Positions 33,825 to 44,141 of a DNA stretch of 52,155 bases are shown in pieces. The stretch comes from an uncultured Lachnospiraceae bacterium (GTDB taxonomy: Bacteria > Bacillota > Clostridia > Lachnospirales > Lachnospiraceae): assembly GCA_910583835.1 (NCBI GenBank), contig CAJTYM010000029.1, positions 1 to 52,155 of the forward strand. The letters run 5' to 3'. A program made the position numbers and the translations under genes. The notes under the pieces are model-generated. The model made no database searches, was not told the origin of the DNA, and saw nothing but the letters and a program-made list of their open reading frames with translations. Each line of letters starts with the position of its first letter. Positions within the stretch are counted from its first letter, which is position 1.

Positions 33825-34997
33825 TCACCCAATGTCTGTCGTAACTTCGCCGGTTATCATATCCACGAAAATAGTTCTCGTGGTATTGCCTTTATTGATG
33901 CCGAACTTCGTATCATCTACCCCTTCTTTTATGATAAATGCATAGACCGGCCTGCCCTCTAACTTCTGCCCGGGCGCACCATACAGTTCCTCGTCTGTCT
34001 CATATATGGGAAATAAGACATACATGGGAAGGATTTTAGAAATATTCAGTTCACGGAACCCCGACATTTCTTCATTCATCCGCTGAATTGCGCTCTGCAG
34101 GTCTATGACCTCATCTACCTCTTCCCGGGAATCAATATGAATCTTTCCCACGCTGTTAGAGAAAAAAGACAGCGCGTCCATACCATCATAGTTCAATTGA
34201 ATCCCCTGTATAAAGAAATCCATCTGTGAACCGCTGTCGGACATCTTGCTTGCACAGCTGTTAAACCGCAGCCCCTGACACCATATCTCAGCATAGAAAG
34301 AGAGCTGCTTCCTTTGCTCCCCGGAACAGTCCAGTTCCCGCACATATACATCCGATATGCGATACCCGCAGCCTTCCATAGGCATATTATCATCCAGCCA
34401 CTGTTCCGCCGTCTCCCGGACTGCCGCAATCTCCGTCTTTCCCTCTTTCAATTCCACCATTTTACCGGAAATGTCATCTACGTCCAAATCATATTTCTCC
34501 GGCGTATCTTGATACTTTACCTTATCATTGATGTAATCATACGTCAGCCCGCCAACAAAGGAGACAAACCCATTTTCCCCTACGGCAAGGTATTTGGCAT
34601 GGGCAGAACTGTCATAAATGACAGTCCTGCCCATATTTTCTGCGTCAAACGTATCCACCAACGACTCTTCCTCTATCCCGAATAGTTCCAAGGCTTCTTC
34701 CTTCTGTTCCGTGTAATTTTCTTCAAATGACAGTTTGAGGAGGGCTATGCTTTCAATATCCGAGAAATCAACGTCCTCAGGTAAATTGATATTGTCAAGC
34801 TGCAGATTGACTTCCGACAGCTTTGCCGCTTTCAGTTCGTCAATGGAACAATGCTTCCGCTCCTTGGACGCCATCTGCCCATTCTCTCCGTAATGCCCCA
34901 TCCTGTCCGTTACCTCCTGGGGCGTTTCCTGGCAGCCGCAGAAGAGACAGATAAGGGAGAGCAGCAGGATGGGCGTTTTTATCTTGTTATGTTTCAT
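33825..34997 (-). CDS. Lipoprotein of ABC-associated operon
   Basis: A 390-residue predicted lipoprotein. A signal peptide (IKTPILLLSLICLFC) ends at a lipobox with Cys22. The mature part has the start QETPQEVTDRMG and a C-terminal region with ILPMYVLFPIYETDEELYG and TTRTIFVDMITGEVT. I do not recognise the family. The start ATG at 34997 has GGGAG ahead. It lies 35 bases after the GH30 gene and six bases before the permease gene, so it may be a surface partner of the transporter. Confidence 0.75.
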   Translation of the reverse strand: MKHNKIKTPILLLSLICLFCGCQETPQEVTDRMGHYGENGQMASKERKHCSIDELKAAKLSEVNLQLDNINLPEDVDFSDIESIALLKLSFEENYTEQKEEALELFGIEEESLVDTFDAENMGRTVIYDSSAHAKYLAVGENGFVSFVGGLTYDYINDKVKYQDTPEKYDLDVDDISGKMVELKEGKTEIAAVRETAEQWLDDNMPMEGCGYRISDVYVRELDCSGEQRKQLSFYAEIWCQGLRFNSCASKMSDSGSQMDFFIQGIQLNYDGMDALSFFSNSVGKIHIDSREEVDEVIDLQSAIQRMNEEMSGFRELNISKILPMYVLFPIYETDEELYGAPGQKLEGRPVYAFIIKEGVDDTKFGINKGNTTRTIFVDMITGEVTTDIG

Positions 34998-35032
34998 TTT
35001 TTCTCCCATGGATCCTGTGCCTGTTTCACCTG

Positions 35033-38000
35033 TTACTTTGTGATTTTTATCTTAATTTTACTGCTCTTATTCGTTCCGTCGGTAGATTTCGCCGTGATGG
35101 TCACAGTCTTGCCTTTGCCGGCTTTCTTGGTCTTTACCACGCCCTTGCTGTTTACGGTCGCATACTTCTTATTTGAAGAGCTCCAGTTCAGGGCTTTATT
35201 GGCTGTCTTGCCGCTTGCCGTCACTTTTGCCTTGACTGTCACGCTCTTTCCAGCCTGGACGGACGATTTCTTGCATGATAATTTGATTTTCTTCACGGCA
35301 TGTTTGACAATCTTAATCTTCACCTTGGCGCTCTTATCGCTTCCGTCTGTCGCTTTGGCTGTGATTGTGACTGTCTTTCCGGCTCCTGCTTTCTTAGTAG
35401 TGACTACCCCTTTGCCATTTACCGTCGCATATTTCTTATTAGAACTGCTCCAGGCCAGCTTCTTGTTGGCAGTCTTGCCGGTAACGCTTACCGTTGCCTT
35501 AACTGTCACCTTTTTGCCGGCGGCAATCCCTTTGGTTCCGCTCTTAAGGGAAATCTTTTGCACTGCATCCGTGACTGTAACCTGATAACTTCCCGACACT
35601 TTGGAGCCGTCCAAAGCCTCAGCCTTGATGGTGGCAGTGCCGCTTGCCATGCCGGTTACTTTTCCATTCTTATCTACACTGGCAACTTTCGCATCCGAAG
35701 ACGTCCAGTTCAGCGCTTTATTGGCAGCATTTGCCGGCAGGACTTCCGCCTGCAAGGTCACGCTCTTGCCCACGAGAATCTTATTCACGGCTCCGCTGAC
35801 CTTAATCTGCGTTACACGGACCTTTGTCACTTCACCGTTCACCTTAACCAGACCTTTGATGGCAGCTGCCAGCGTTTGTTGTGCATAATCCACGCTAGCC
35901 TGGTCATTCAAAGCGCCATTCATGGTACGCTCTGCTGCTTGATAAGCGTCTTCAAATATTTTCCAGGAATCCGCAGTGTATTCCTCTTTATGGTTCTTCA
36001 ATCCTGAAGCATCTGTCAATGTCTGCTGAAGCAGTGACGCATCTGCCGTACCTTCCACCGCCTTTACGGTGATGCAGTTGACCAGCGGGTCCTGAGACTT
36101 ATCCGTCCTGTTCGGGTTATGCAGCAGCACGTTCAGCTCTCCGTCTTTCACGGTTACGCGGTAAGTCTTGCTTACCCATTGATTCTGGGCTAACTGCAGC
36201 TTTGTCTCAACTTTTTTGCCTTCCATGGTAATATCAATCGTCCTGGCAGACCAGGGATTCTTGAAAGAGACTGTCACATCGTAGGTGTCTTTCAACACGC
36301 CGGCAAAATTATCTGCGCCGGAAAGCACCTCAAATGCATAGCGCAAGCCTGATTTCTCCTTGTCAAATGTCACATCTTCTGACATATAGATATAAGACGC
36401 CCCCGTATCTTCCGCATCGGTGCCGCTCTTTACAGCCGCAGAATTATCGTCTGCAGGAGCGCAGCCCCAAATTGCCTTAGTCTTGGGGTCAGCTCCATAC
36501 TCCTGGTCTACCCGGGACTGCAGCAGTCCCAGTTTTTCGCCGCCCGGAACTTCAGACGGGTCCGGCGTTCCACAGTTTGCTGTGTAGAGCACATAGCCAT
36601 TTTCCTCAAGCTTCTCCTTGCTGAGCGCTGTCTGATAATTTCCCAGTTCATTCCTATCCTGCTCCCCTCCCTGGGACACTCTTTCCAAGGTAGATAAAGC
36701 GTCCTGCAGTTTGGTCAGGGCTGATGCCAGCGCTGCCGCATCTGCCTGCTGATTGCCGTAAACTGCTTCTGCCGCAGCAAGCTCTGTCTGTAATTTAGCC
36801 CAGCTCGCTTCGGTGTAGAGAATGGAAGTTAGATTCTTTGCGCGGTGAATGCAGATTGCCAGTTCTTCCTGCAGCTCTTCCTGAGGCCTGCTCTCCGGCC
36901 TGATTACCAGTCCTTGCACGGCTTCCTCTAACTGCGTTTTGGCCCGATTCAGTTCCTCCTTGGTCATATTCGGTTTTTGCAGCAGAGTTTCAATTTCTGC
37001 AATTGCCGTGCTCAAAGCCTCTGCCGATTGCGCAGTATATTTTGTGATGTCCAGTTTCTTCGCCTCATTATAAGATGCCTCCAGAGCCTCCTTACTCTCA
37101 ACAGAAACGCTCAGCGCGCCGATAGCCTGCTGAATTGCCGCTGCCGCCTGGTCTGCTTCCTCCTGCGTCACCTCCGCGCGAATCAGCAGGTCCATGCCCG
37201 CTTTTGCTGCCGCGGCAAGATTGGCATAGCTTTCTGCCGAGTAGTCCGCCGCATTTAATACGCCCGCCCGATTCATCTGCGCTTTTAAGGCGCCGCGGTC
37301 TGTCCCGGATTTTTTCTGAATCGATATCCAGTTAAGGATGGGGGCAGATTTCGTCCCTTTCTCTACCGACAGGATGACATCCGCCGCTGCATCCAGTTTC
37401 AGTTCTTTAACTGCCGTAAATTCTTTGGGGTCGGATTTGCTGCCGCAGGCCCCAAAGTCCACCGTTGTCTCTCCCACATACGCTTTCAGATTCATCGGGC
37501 GCTCGGCAAAATCAGCATACCACCAATCATGGAATCCGAACGTAACCGCATACTCTCCCGCTTCCATGGGAATCAGATACTGGATCTTATCACCCTGCGG
37601 ATCATACCAGCCGGAATTATAGGCATCTTTGCCATTATATCCCTGAGCAGCCATCAGATATCCCCAGGAGCCGTTCTCTGATTTCTTATCGGCAGCATCG
37701 TTCTTAAGTCCCACTGCCGCATGTAATCCTGCATATTGCGCAGAATTTGGCTGGTTACAGTCAATGAAATACTGCACGTTTTCCGGGACAATCTGTACGG
37801 TCTGTTCAAGCTTGTATTCCACCCCATCCGCCGTCGCCGCTGTTCCGCTGATGGTGACCGTTTTAAATTCATCGCCCACAAACTGTTCCGGGCTGACTGC
37901 TTCCCAGACAGCCGGAATCTGCACGTTGCCGTCTCCCATCGTATTTGCCGCCACGGTCTCTGGAAGGTAAGGAACCACGCCGCTGGCGGTGCTGATTACC

Positions 38001-40873
38001 GGAAGCTCTGCAAGCCCGGTAATTGTCGTGTCATCCGCATCGAATTCTGAAATGAGGATAAAACTTATCATCGGGCTCTGATTGCTGTTGCCAGAACCCT
38101 TTACTGCCTTAACGCTCAAAGTTCCCTCTGCAGCCATCGTGGTCTTATAGGTACGGGAGATTCCTGTTCCCGGCACCAGCCCTTTGTCTCTCGTCTCCCC
38201 ATCGATAAGGATATCTGTAAACCTGGATTTATTATTCCAGGGGTCTTTCATCGCTACCGTGACGCTGTAAGTACCCGCCGGCAGGTCAAACTTATACTCC
38301 AGCCCTGACGCATACTCCCTGACACTGGTCCAACGGTCGTCCGACTGGTAATACGCCGGGACATCTGTGCCCAGATAGCCCCATTTTTTGCCGGATACCG
38401 CATCCTCTCCATATGGCTGGTCCAGAATACTGTTGAAGCGCCCAAACTGTTCATCCGCAGCTGGGGAATAAAGGCTGGACGTTCCTACGTCTGCAAAGTA
38501 GAGCAATTTTCCTTCTGGAACATTGGGCGTTCCCGCCGCCACATTTGACACTCCGCCAAAGCGGTCCTCCACCTGGATGTAATACTTTGTTCCATTGGTG
38601 AGCCCGGTAATCACCGCCATATTTTTGTCCGTGGTTATGGACTGGTCCAAGCTGCCCTCTGCCGTTCCGTATTTCACCGTGTAAATGCCGCTTCCGCTGA
38701 CCTCATCAAAACTTACGGACAATGCACAGTCATAAGATGACACTTTGCGGATTACCGAACTGCTCTGCAGGGAAACCTCGCCCGTAATAATTTCCGCATG
38801 GCTCATGGTCAGGGATGTTCCGCTCATCACGCCATTATCTGCCGTGACAGTGGAATCTATGGTCACACGCACGGTATGTTTCCCTTCTGTAAGCTTACCG
38901 GTGTCATACAATACTGCCTCAGGAATGTCTGCCTTGTCATAAAGGCTTACTTTCACAGGCGTGCCGCCATCCACGGACACATTGGCAATTGTGCCCTGAG
39001 GACCTTTCTTAGCATACAGGACCGCATGGCTTCCCTCAAATGTAAATGCTGCCGCTGCATTTTTGTCTGTGGTGCTCTGGTTGTCCCATGTCCCGGTATA
39101 TATGAATTTGCCCAGGTCTGAAACTGTAACCCCATCATCTGACGGTTTTTCCACATCTGCTTCTACAATCGTTTTATAATTGTCCATCTGCGCGTTCAGG
39201 CTGACAACATAAGTAGACACAGAATTCTCAGGAAGGGACACATCAAGGATGCCGTCTTCCACATCCTGCTCTTCTATATATTCACAGTCCTCGGCATCCG
39301 AAGTGCGGTAAAGCTTGGCTTTCCCTAATTCCTGAAATGCAGACAGATCCACAGTCGTCCTGCGCTCCCCAGAGAAATTCTGCGCCACAATCACAAGCTC
39401 GGTCCCATCCGGCGACAAGGCCGCGCACATGTTGGAATCACCAATGTCAATCATCGTATACCCGGCTTTGAGGTATTTGCTGTACTGCATCAGGGTATAC
39501 AGCTGCTTAGTCACTGCCCAGTACCCCTCATCGGGAACGCCCTTCTTCTTGCTGCCATTGCTGTTTACCAGACTGGTATGGTAATCCGGCACTGGTCCGT
39601 CCGACTCGAATACGCAGTGAATCAGCCCCCAGTTCTCGTTATGCTTCAGACATTCGTACTCGCTGTCCGCTACCAGCCATGCCACCCACGCGGACGGCTG
39701 CATATATTTCATATCCGCCATAATCCCTTCGCTCAGGCTCTTAGTCTGGGTCTCTGCCATGGAATCATGGTTATGCTTGCCGCCGCCTTTGGTAATCTCT
39801 GACATCCACAAATCTTTGTCGTAGGATTTTGCCAGCTTGCGCAGCGTATGGCGTTCGCTGTCATTGCCGCTGTATGTATGGGCGCCAATGGTTGTCATGC
39901 TGTTCTTTGCCTCGGCAGTCAGCTTCTGGAAAGAATTGATGGCATTGCTCAATGCCGTCTCGTCCGTTCCCGTAATCTCTACCCCGGAGAGGGAACCGGC
40001 AAATTCCTGCGCACCCAGCGCGCGCTCCATGGCTTTTATCATATTTGACTGTTCTGCACCCGGCTTGAAGACACAACCCTCCTGCTTAGTGCTGCCATCT
40101 CCCCAATAATTGGTATCCGGCTCGTTCATCGGCTCTATGAGATTGACGCCAGAGCCAAATTTCTCCTTAAGGTCATTGTCTATCCATTTTGCTGCCCGCG
40201 CCATATACATGGCAAAATTATCATACTGGTCCATCTTTAAGTTAGACGTTGCATTGACCCCTCCGGTGGAACTCCCTGAATTGGTCATATAATAGGGCGG
40301 AGAATTGGAAAACACCTCGTTGATGATATCATTCTCCGTGCCATTCTGCTCCGCTGCTTCCTTGCGGTACTTGTTTGCCTGTTCTAACATCCACAGCTGA
40401 CCGGCATCGTTCATATCCTCAGTCTCTTTTGCATAAAATGCTTCACTGTCAAAGGTCCCCGAACCATCTGATTTACCTGTCATATCTATGGTCCAGCCCG
40501 GAACCAGGCCCTCCACACGCTTGATGGACGTATCCGGCTTGTCGCCGCCGCCCACATTATAGCGGACAATATTGAGGTTCAGGTATTCCGGCGAAAATGC
40601 CAGTTCCGCAATTTCTTCCCGGTCCGGCTTTCCATTTCCATTAAAGTCCTTATCTCCCCAGGAACCGATGCTATTGCCCCACCAGCACAGGGAGGTACCC
40701 CAGCCCTCCAGGGTCTGGTAATGAATCTGGGGATTTACTGATATCTCCCCCGCCGCCTGATTCGCTGTCTGGGCATATACTTCTGCCGCCGGAATCTGCG
40801 TTCCGGCAGTCCCCGCCACCATAACGCCCGCCAGCAGCCCCGCCATAAAACGCTTGCAAAAATTCTTGCTCAT
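35033..40873 (-). CDS. Secreted multidomain GH30 glycoside hydrolase
   Basis: A 1946-residue exo-protein. A signal peptide (1-35) precedes a GH30 catalytic domain (about 43-560) with VRYNVGGGDKPD, acid/base Glu251 in EPMNEP and nucleophile Glu359 in WMSEITKGGG. It is close in type to GH30 endo-beta-1,6-galactanases. Then come carbohydrate-binding beta-sandwich domains, an Fn3-like domain (VRKVSSYDCALSVSF region), a YLPETV Ig-like domain, several FIVAR-like helical repeats, and three C-terminal Big_2-type domains. The last two are nearly identical (NWSSSNKKYATVN) and Lys-rich. No sortase motif is seen. ATG 40873 follows AAGGAG. Confidence 0.9.
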   Translation of the reverse strand: MSKNFCKRFMAGLLAGVMVAGTAGTQIPAAEVYAQTANQAAGEISVNPQIHYQTLEGWGTSLCWWGNSIGSWGDKDFNGNGKPDREEIAELAFSPEYLNLNIVRYNVGGGDKPDTSIKRVEGLVPGWTIDMTGKSDGSGTFDSEAFYAKETEDMNDAGQLWMLEQANKYRKEAAEQNGTENDIINEVFSNSPPYYMTNSGSSTGGVNATSNLKMDQYDNFAMYMARAAKWIDNDLKEKFGSGVNLIEPMNEPDTNYWGDGSTKQEGCVFKPGAEQSNMIKAMERALGAQEFAGSLSGVEITGTDETALSNAINSFQKLTAEAKNSMTTIGAHTYSGNDSERHTLRKLAKSYDKDLWMSEITKGGGKHNHDSMAETQTKSLSEGIMADMKYMQPSAWVAWLVADSEYECLKHNENWGLIHCVFESDGPVPDYHTSLVNSNGSKKKGVPDEGYWAVTKQLYTLMQYSKYLKAGYTMIDIGDSNMCAALSPDGTELVIVAQNFSGERRTTVDLSAFQELGKAKLYRTSDAEDCEYIEEQDVEDGILDVSLPENSVSTYVVSLNAQMDNYKTIVEADVEKPSDDGVTVSDLGKFIYTGTWDNQSTTDKNAAAAFTFEGSHAVLYAKKGPQGTIANVSVDGGTPVKVSLYDKADIPEAVLYDTGKLTEGKHTVRVTIDSTVTADNGVMSGTSLTMSHAEIITGEVSLQSSSVIRKVSSYDCALSVSFDEVSGSGIYTVKYGTAEGSLDQSITTDKNMAVITGLTNGTKYYIQVEDRFGGVSNVAAGTPNVPEGKLLYFADVGTSSLYSPAADEQFGRFNSILDQPYGEDAVSGKKWGYLGTDVPAYYQSDDRWTSVREYASGLEYKFDLPAGTYSVTVAMKDPWNNKSRFTDILIDGETRDKGLVPGTGISRTYKTTMAAEGTLSVKAVKGSGNSNQSPMISFILISEFDADDTTITGLAELPVISTASGVVPYLPETVAANTMGDGNVQIPAVWEAVSPEQFVGDEFKTVTISGTAATADGVEYKLEQTVQIVPENVQYFIDCNQPNSAQYAGLHAAVGLKNDAADKKSENGSWGYLMAAQGYNGKDAYNSGWYDPQGDKIQYLIPMEAGEYAVTFGFHDWWYADFAERPMNLKAYVGETTVDFGACGSKSDPKEFTAVKELKLDAAADVILSVEKGTKSAPILNWISIQKKSGTDRGALKAQMNRAGVLNAADYSAESYANLAAAAKAGMDLLIRAEVTQEEADQAAAAIQQAIGALSVSVESKEALEASYNEAKKLDITKYTAQSAEALSTAIAEIETLLQKPNMTKEELNRAKTQLEEAVQGLVIRPESRPQEELQEELAICIHRAKNLTSILYTEASWAKLQTELAAAEAVYGNQQADAAALASALTKLQDALSTLERVSQGGEQDRNELGNYQTALSKEKLEENGYVLYTANCGTPDPSEVPGGEKLGLLQSRVDQEYGADPKTKAIWGCAPADDNSAAVKSGTDAEDTGASYIYMSEDVTFDKEKSGLRYAFEVLSGADNFAGVLKDTYDVTVSFKNPWSARTIDITMEGKKVETKLQLAQNQWVSKTYRVTVKDGELNVLLHNPNRTDKSQDPLVNCITVKAVEGTADASLLQQTLTDASGLKNHKEEYTADSWKIFEDAYQAAERTMNGALNDQASVDYAQQTLAAAIKGLVKVNGEVTKVRVTQIKVSGAVNKILVGKSVTLQAEVLPANAANKALNWTSSDAKVASVDKNGKVTGMASGTATIKAEALDGSKVSGSYQVTVTDAVQKISLKSGTKGIAAGKKVTVKATVSVTGKTANKKLAWSSSNKKYATVNGKGVVTTKKAGAGKTVTITAKATDGSDKSAKVKIKIVKHAVKKIKLSCKKSSVQAGKSVTVKAKVTASGKTANKALNWSSSNKKYATVNSKGVVKTKKAGKGKTVTITAKSTDGTNKSSKIKIKITK

Positions 40874-40978
40874 GATAGCTCTCCTTCCATAATTCGTTTG
40901 CAGCAACTTGCTTGCTACCAATATAGCATAATTCAGCCATGATTGCTACTGTTGGAAGGTATTTGATTAATAAATTCA

Positions 40979-41007
40979 GAGCCGGAAATTTTTGAAATTT
41001 CCGGCTC
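40979..41007. terminator. Perfect 13-bp hairpin between ABC operon and GH30 gene
   Basis: GAGCCGGAAATTT (40979-40991) and AAATTTCCGGCTC (40995-41007) form a perfect stem with a three-base loop, 25 bases past the permease stop. There is no strong T run on the minus side, so termination may be partial. Confidence 0.65.
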
Positions 41008-41031
41008 GTTGGTTTTGCCTACGCACTCCTT

Positions 41032-42072
41032 CTACCTCTTCGCTTTCCTCCGGTCAAGCAGGTAACAGAAAAACAGTATCACCGTGCCAAGCCCTACGGT
41101 CATCCCCAGCGCCTGCAAAATATCCAGCGCTGCTATCTGTATATCCCCCATTACCACAGACAACACAGCCATCAGCAGAAATCCCGCCGCGAATCCTGCG
41201 CCCGCTGCCAGATAGAAACGTTTGGCTATTTCCATGCACTGCATACGCCCTTCATACCCGCAGAGCTGCCATGCATAAAAAATCTGCCGGCGGAAACGCA
41301 GCCAGATAAACGTGACAAGGATTGTGCTCAACGAAAAACTAATCAGTATCATCACATACATGGTATCCATAATTGCATTGCCTGACAATAAACGCGCTAT
41401 CATAGAAACCTTGTCTCCGGCGTCCAGCAAAATCACCACATCTGCCGGCAGACGAAACAAAAGTTCAAGCTCCTGCCCTACCTTCAGCAAATCCGATTCT
41501 TTCTTCGTGTCCAGAACATAGCCTGTATTGATTCCGGCAAGTCGGACTGCAGACTTGAAATCCAGCATCATCATATAATTCAGCCGGCTGTCCTCTTTCG
41601 TTCCCATGACGCCAATCACTTCAAAATCCACGCCCTGGTACTCATAGTACAGCTTCCCCTCACGCTCCACGGCATATTCCCGGTACTGCTTGCCAAGCAC
41701 AGCCTGGGGCGTATCCGTCCACGATGTGGCAAAATCAAAATATTCCCCCTCCACCATCGGCGGCGTCTCGACTTTGCCGGAGACGCAGACGCCCCTGATA
41801 ACAATCTCCGGATCCTGTATGGGCACATAAATGGCAAAATTGTTATATTTTGACTCCAGAGCCGGAATCACATCCTCCCACTGCCCTTCCTGCTTGGCAT
41901 TACAGATGGAGAAATTCTTCTGATGGCCTGAGTACATGCCATTTTTGCCCATGCTGTTCGTGTGCTCCGCGCGGGTTGCCGACACAATCAGCAGCAGGCA
42001 TAACGAGATGGCAGTAAAGCTGAGAAACAGAAGAACTGTCCCTTTGGGAATTTTCTTTCCAGCTATTTTCAT
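41032..42072 (-). CDS. MacB-topology permease (third permease)
   Basis: A 346-residue membrane protein. One N-terminal helix (GTVLLFLSFTAISLCLLLIV, about 11-30), an outside domain of about 180 residues, then three C-terminal helices (YVMILISFSLSTILVTFIWL, AAGAGFAAGFLLMAVLSVVM and a last near 320-340). This is the type VII ABC plan. It is unrelated at the sequence level to the two tandem permeases upstream, but read with them. Its start overlaps the ATPase stop (ATGA). Confidence 0.8.
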   Translation of the reverse strand: MKIAGKKIPKGTVLLFLSFTAISLCLLLIVSATRAEHTNSMGKNGMYSGHQKNFSICNAKQEGQWEDVIPALESKYNNFAIYVPIQDPEIVIRGVCVSGKVETPPMVEGEYFDFATSWTDTPQAVLGKQYREYAVEREGKLYYEYQGVDFEVIGVMGTKEDSRLNYMMMLDFKSAVRLAGINTGYVLDTKKESDLLKVGQELELLFRLPADVVILLDAGDKVSMIARLLSGNAIMDTMYVMILISFSLSTILVTFIWLRFRRQIFYAWQLCGYEGRMQCMEIAKRFYLAAGAGFAAGFLLMAVLSVVMGDIQIAALDILQALGMTVGLGTVILFFCYLLDRRKAKR

Positions 42073-42767
42073 GCCCTCACCTCTTCGCCTTTCTTTTGCA
42101 GCCCATCATCCATAACCATGCCGTCCTTTACATAAATAATCCGCCCGCAATGCTCCGCCACTTTCGCATCGTGCGTCACAATGATGATGGTTTTCCCTTT
42201 CTCATTCAGCTTATGGAAAATCTCCTGCACTGCCTCCCCGGTGGCTTCATCCAACGCCCCGGTCGGCTCGTCTGCAAGTATCACCCGCGGCTGCTTGACA
42301 ATTGCCCTGGCAATTGCTGCCCTCTGCTGCTGGCCCCCAGACAGTTCGCTTGGATATGCTTTCGCCTTATCCTCTATCTCTAATTCCTTTAGGGCCTGCA
42401 TCACCATTTCCTTAATCTTCTTCCCTGAATACCCCTGGTACTTCAAGGGCAGCGCCACATTCTGGAAAATGTTCAGATCGTCTGCCAGTGCAAAATACTG
42501 CACCACGAAACCAACCTCATTGCGGCGGAATTTCGTCAGTTCTTTCTGGCTTTTAAAATTGACCGCCTTGCCGTCATACAGGTACTCGCCGCTGTCGACA
42601 GACATCATTCCTCCCAGGATATTCAAAAGGGTCGACTTGCCTGAACCGCTCTTGCCCATGATGGCGACCAATTCCCCTTCCTCGATGGAGAGGCTGATTC
42701 CCCGCAGTGCCTCCACACGCGCTTCTTTCTTGCCAAACGTCTTACATACATCCCTCAACTCAATCAT
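42069..42767 (-). CDS. ABC transporter ATPase of the tandem-permease operon
   Basis: A 232-residue LolD/MacB-type ATPase. Walker A GKSGSGKST (about 38-46), Q-loop FVVQYFALAD, signature LSGGQQQR, Walker B VILADEPTGALD and H-loop THD are complete. It is the only ATPase in the block and likely powers all three permeases. It lies 18 bases after the first permease gene and overlaps the third permease by four bases. Confidence 0.92.
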   Translation of the reverse strand: MIELRDVCKTFGKKEARVEALRGISLSIEEGELVAIMGKSGSGKSTLLNILGGMMSVDSGEYLYDGKAVNFKSQKELTKFRRNEVGFVVQYFALADDLNIFQNVALPLKYQGYSGKKIKEMVMQALKELEIEDKAKAYPSELSGGQQQRAAIARAIVKQPRVILADEPTGALDEATGEAVQEIFHKLNEKGKTIIIVTHDAKVAEHCGRIIYVKDGMVMDDGLQKKGEEVRA

Positions 42768-42785
42768 ATCATTTCTCCTTCTTCC

Positions 42786-44141
42786 TCACTCTTTCTGCCT
42801 AATCAGCTGCTCCGTATCCACGCCGCGCATCAAATATGCCAAAAATCCTGCTCCTACCAAGAACGCGGCTCCTGCAAACAGATACACTGCCCGGACCGTT
42901 ACCTCAACCGGCAGCACACCCATATTCTCAACCGTAAATACAGCTCTGCCCACGAACACTGCCGGCAGCAGGATTACCGCAACCTCCAGCAGACACGGAA
43001 TCAAAATCATGCTCAGGGAACAGCCGTTCATGAGATAAATCCCATAGTTCCTGCTGTTGGACTGGATTTTGTCATAGAACGTGACAAAAAGCCCATAGAA
43101 GGTAAAGCACAGCAGCGCGACCGTCAATATCAGCAGATTCCTCACGCTGGCTGCAGACTCCCGGCGAAACAGTTCCATGCCCACGGAAGTACCGACTACC
43201 TGGGCTGGCGGGATACCGTATTTTTGCCCGACATCGCGGAACATCCCTACCAGTTCGCTTACATCCTTGCCATCCAACAGCTGGATTGTCCCATCTTCCA
43301 CTGCTATGTAATCATTGAATGCATACCGTGCAATCTCGTATACATTTGCCGGGTCTTCCTCCACCCGGATGCCATGAGGAAAAATAATCCTTGAATCCAT
43401 GGACGTCATTGACACATTCATTTGACTGTAGGGAGGAAGCGAAGCGCCTCGTTCCAATATGCCCGCCACCCTACACGGATACACATAGCCCCAATAACTG
43501 ACATCTATCTCAGCGCCGACCGCGACAACGCCCTGGTAATCGTTTCCCAATAGGATGGGAACAGGGTCAGAGGCTTGCTTAACGGTTATGTTTTCCTCTG
43601 TAAATCCCTCACCTTCCACGGTACGAAAACCAAACATCCGATAAGCCGCCAAATCAATCTGCGCCCCCTGGAAGCACCACATATTACATATCTCATCCTC
43701 TGAGAAATGTGCATACACAGAATCCGTCTGCTCCTCGTCAAGAAACCCTTTATAATCATTCCCGCCGAAAAATCCTTCCAAGTCATCCTCGCGCAGATAC
43801 ACGCTCTGATCGTCTTTCAGAGAAAAAAATGGATATTCCTCCGATTCACTGAGTTCCTCATAATAGCCCATCATATTGCGGCAGCCTGTGACAGTCGTAA
43901 AACTATCGGGAACCCTGTTGCTCTCATAGTCAGCCATAATGAAATTCAGCCCATACCATGTGCTGTCTTCTATATGCTGCGTACTCTCTTTGTAACGGTC
44001 TCCCAGGTCGAGATAATAAGAACACATAAGGACCGCCATCACCAGGCTGATGGAAAACATCGCCATCAGCAATATATTTTTAATCAGGCTCTTGCGGAAG
44101 CTCCGCAGAAACTCCTCCACCATAAATCTTATTTTCCGCAT
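42786..44141 (-). CDS. MacB-topology permease, paralog 1
   Basis: A 451-residue protein: an N-terminal helix (NILLMAMFSISLVMAVLMCS, about 22-41), an outside domain of about 290 residues, and three helices at the end (SVRNLLILTVALLCFTFYG, LIPCLLEVAVILLPAVFVG, VRAVYLFAGAAFLVGAGFLA). The plan is that of type VII ABC transporters. It is a close relative of the adjacent gene, with the same length and no gaps; differences cluster in the outside domain. Its ATG follows the TAA of the upstream copy without a gap. Confidence 0.85.
   Translation of the reverse strand: MRKIRFMVEEFLRSFRKSLIKNILLMAMFSISLVMAVLMCSYYLDLGDRYKESTQHIEDSTWYGLNFIMADYESNRVPDSFTTVTGCRNMMGYYEELSESEEYPFFSLKDDQSVYLREDDLEGFFGGNDYKGFLDEEQTDSVYAHFSEDEICNMWCFQGAQIDLAAYRMFGFRTVEGEGFTEENITVKQASDPVPILLGNDYQGVVAVGAEIDVSYWGYVYPCRVAGILERGASLPPYSQMNVSMTSMDSRIIFPHGIRVEEDPANVYEIARYAFNDYIAVEDGTIQLLDGKDVSELVGMFRDVGQKYGIPPAQVVGTSVGMELFRRESAASVRNLLILTVALLCFTFYGLFVTFYDKIQSNSRNYGIYLMNGCSLSMILIPCLLEVAVILLPAVFVGRAVFTVENMGVLPVEVTVRAVYLFAGAAFLVGAGFLAYLMRGVDTEQLIRQKE

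Noticed and set aside
31673..34997. Call of the ABC-2 operon as a lantibiotic immunity LanFEG set
   Set aside because: The two-permease plan fits, but no lantibiotic precursor or modification gene is nearby, and the lipoprotein is not LanI-like.
35300..36007. Long plus-strand frames opposite the GH30 gene
   Set aside because: They are antisense shadows of a clear repeat-domain protein with strong codon bias.
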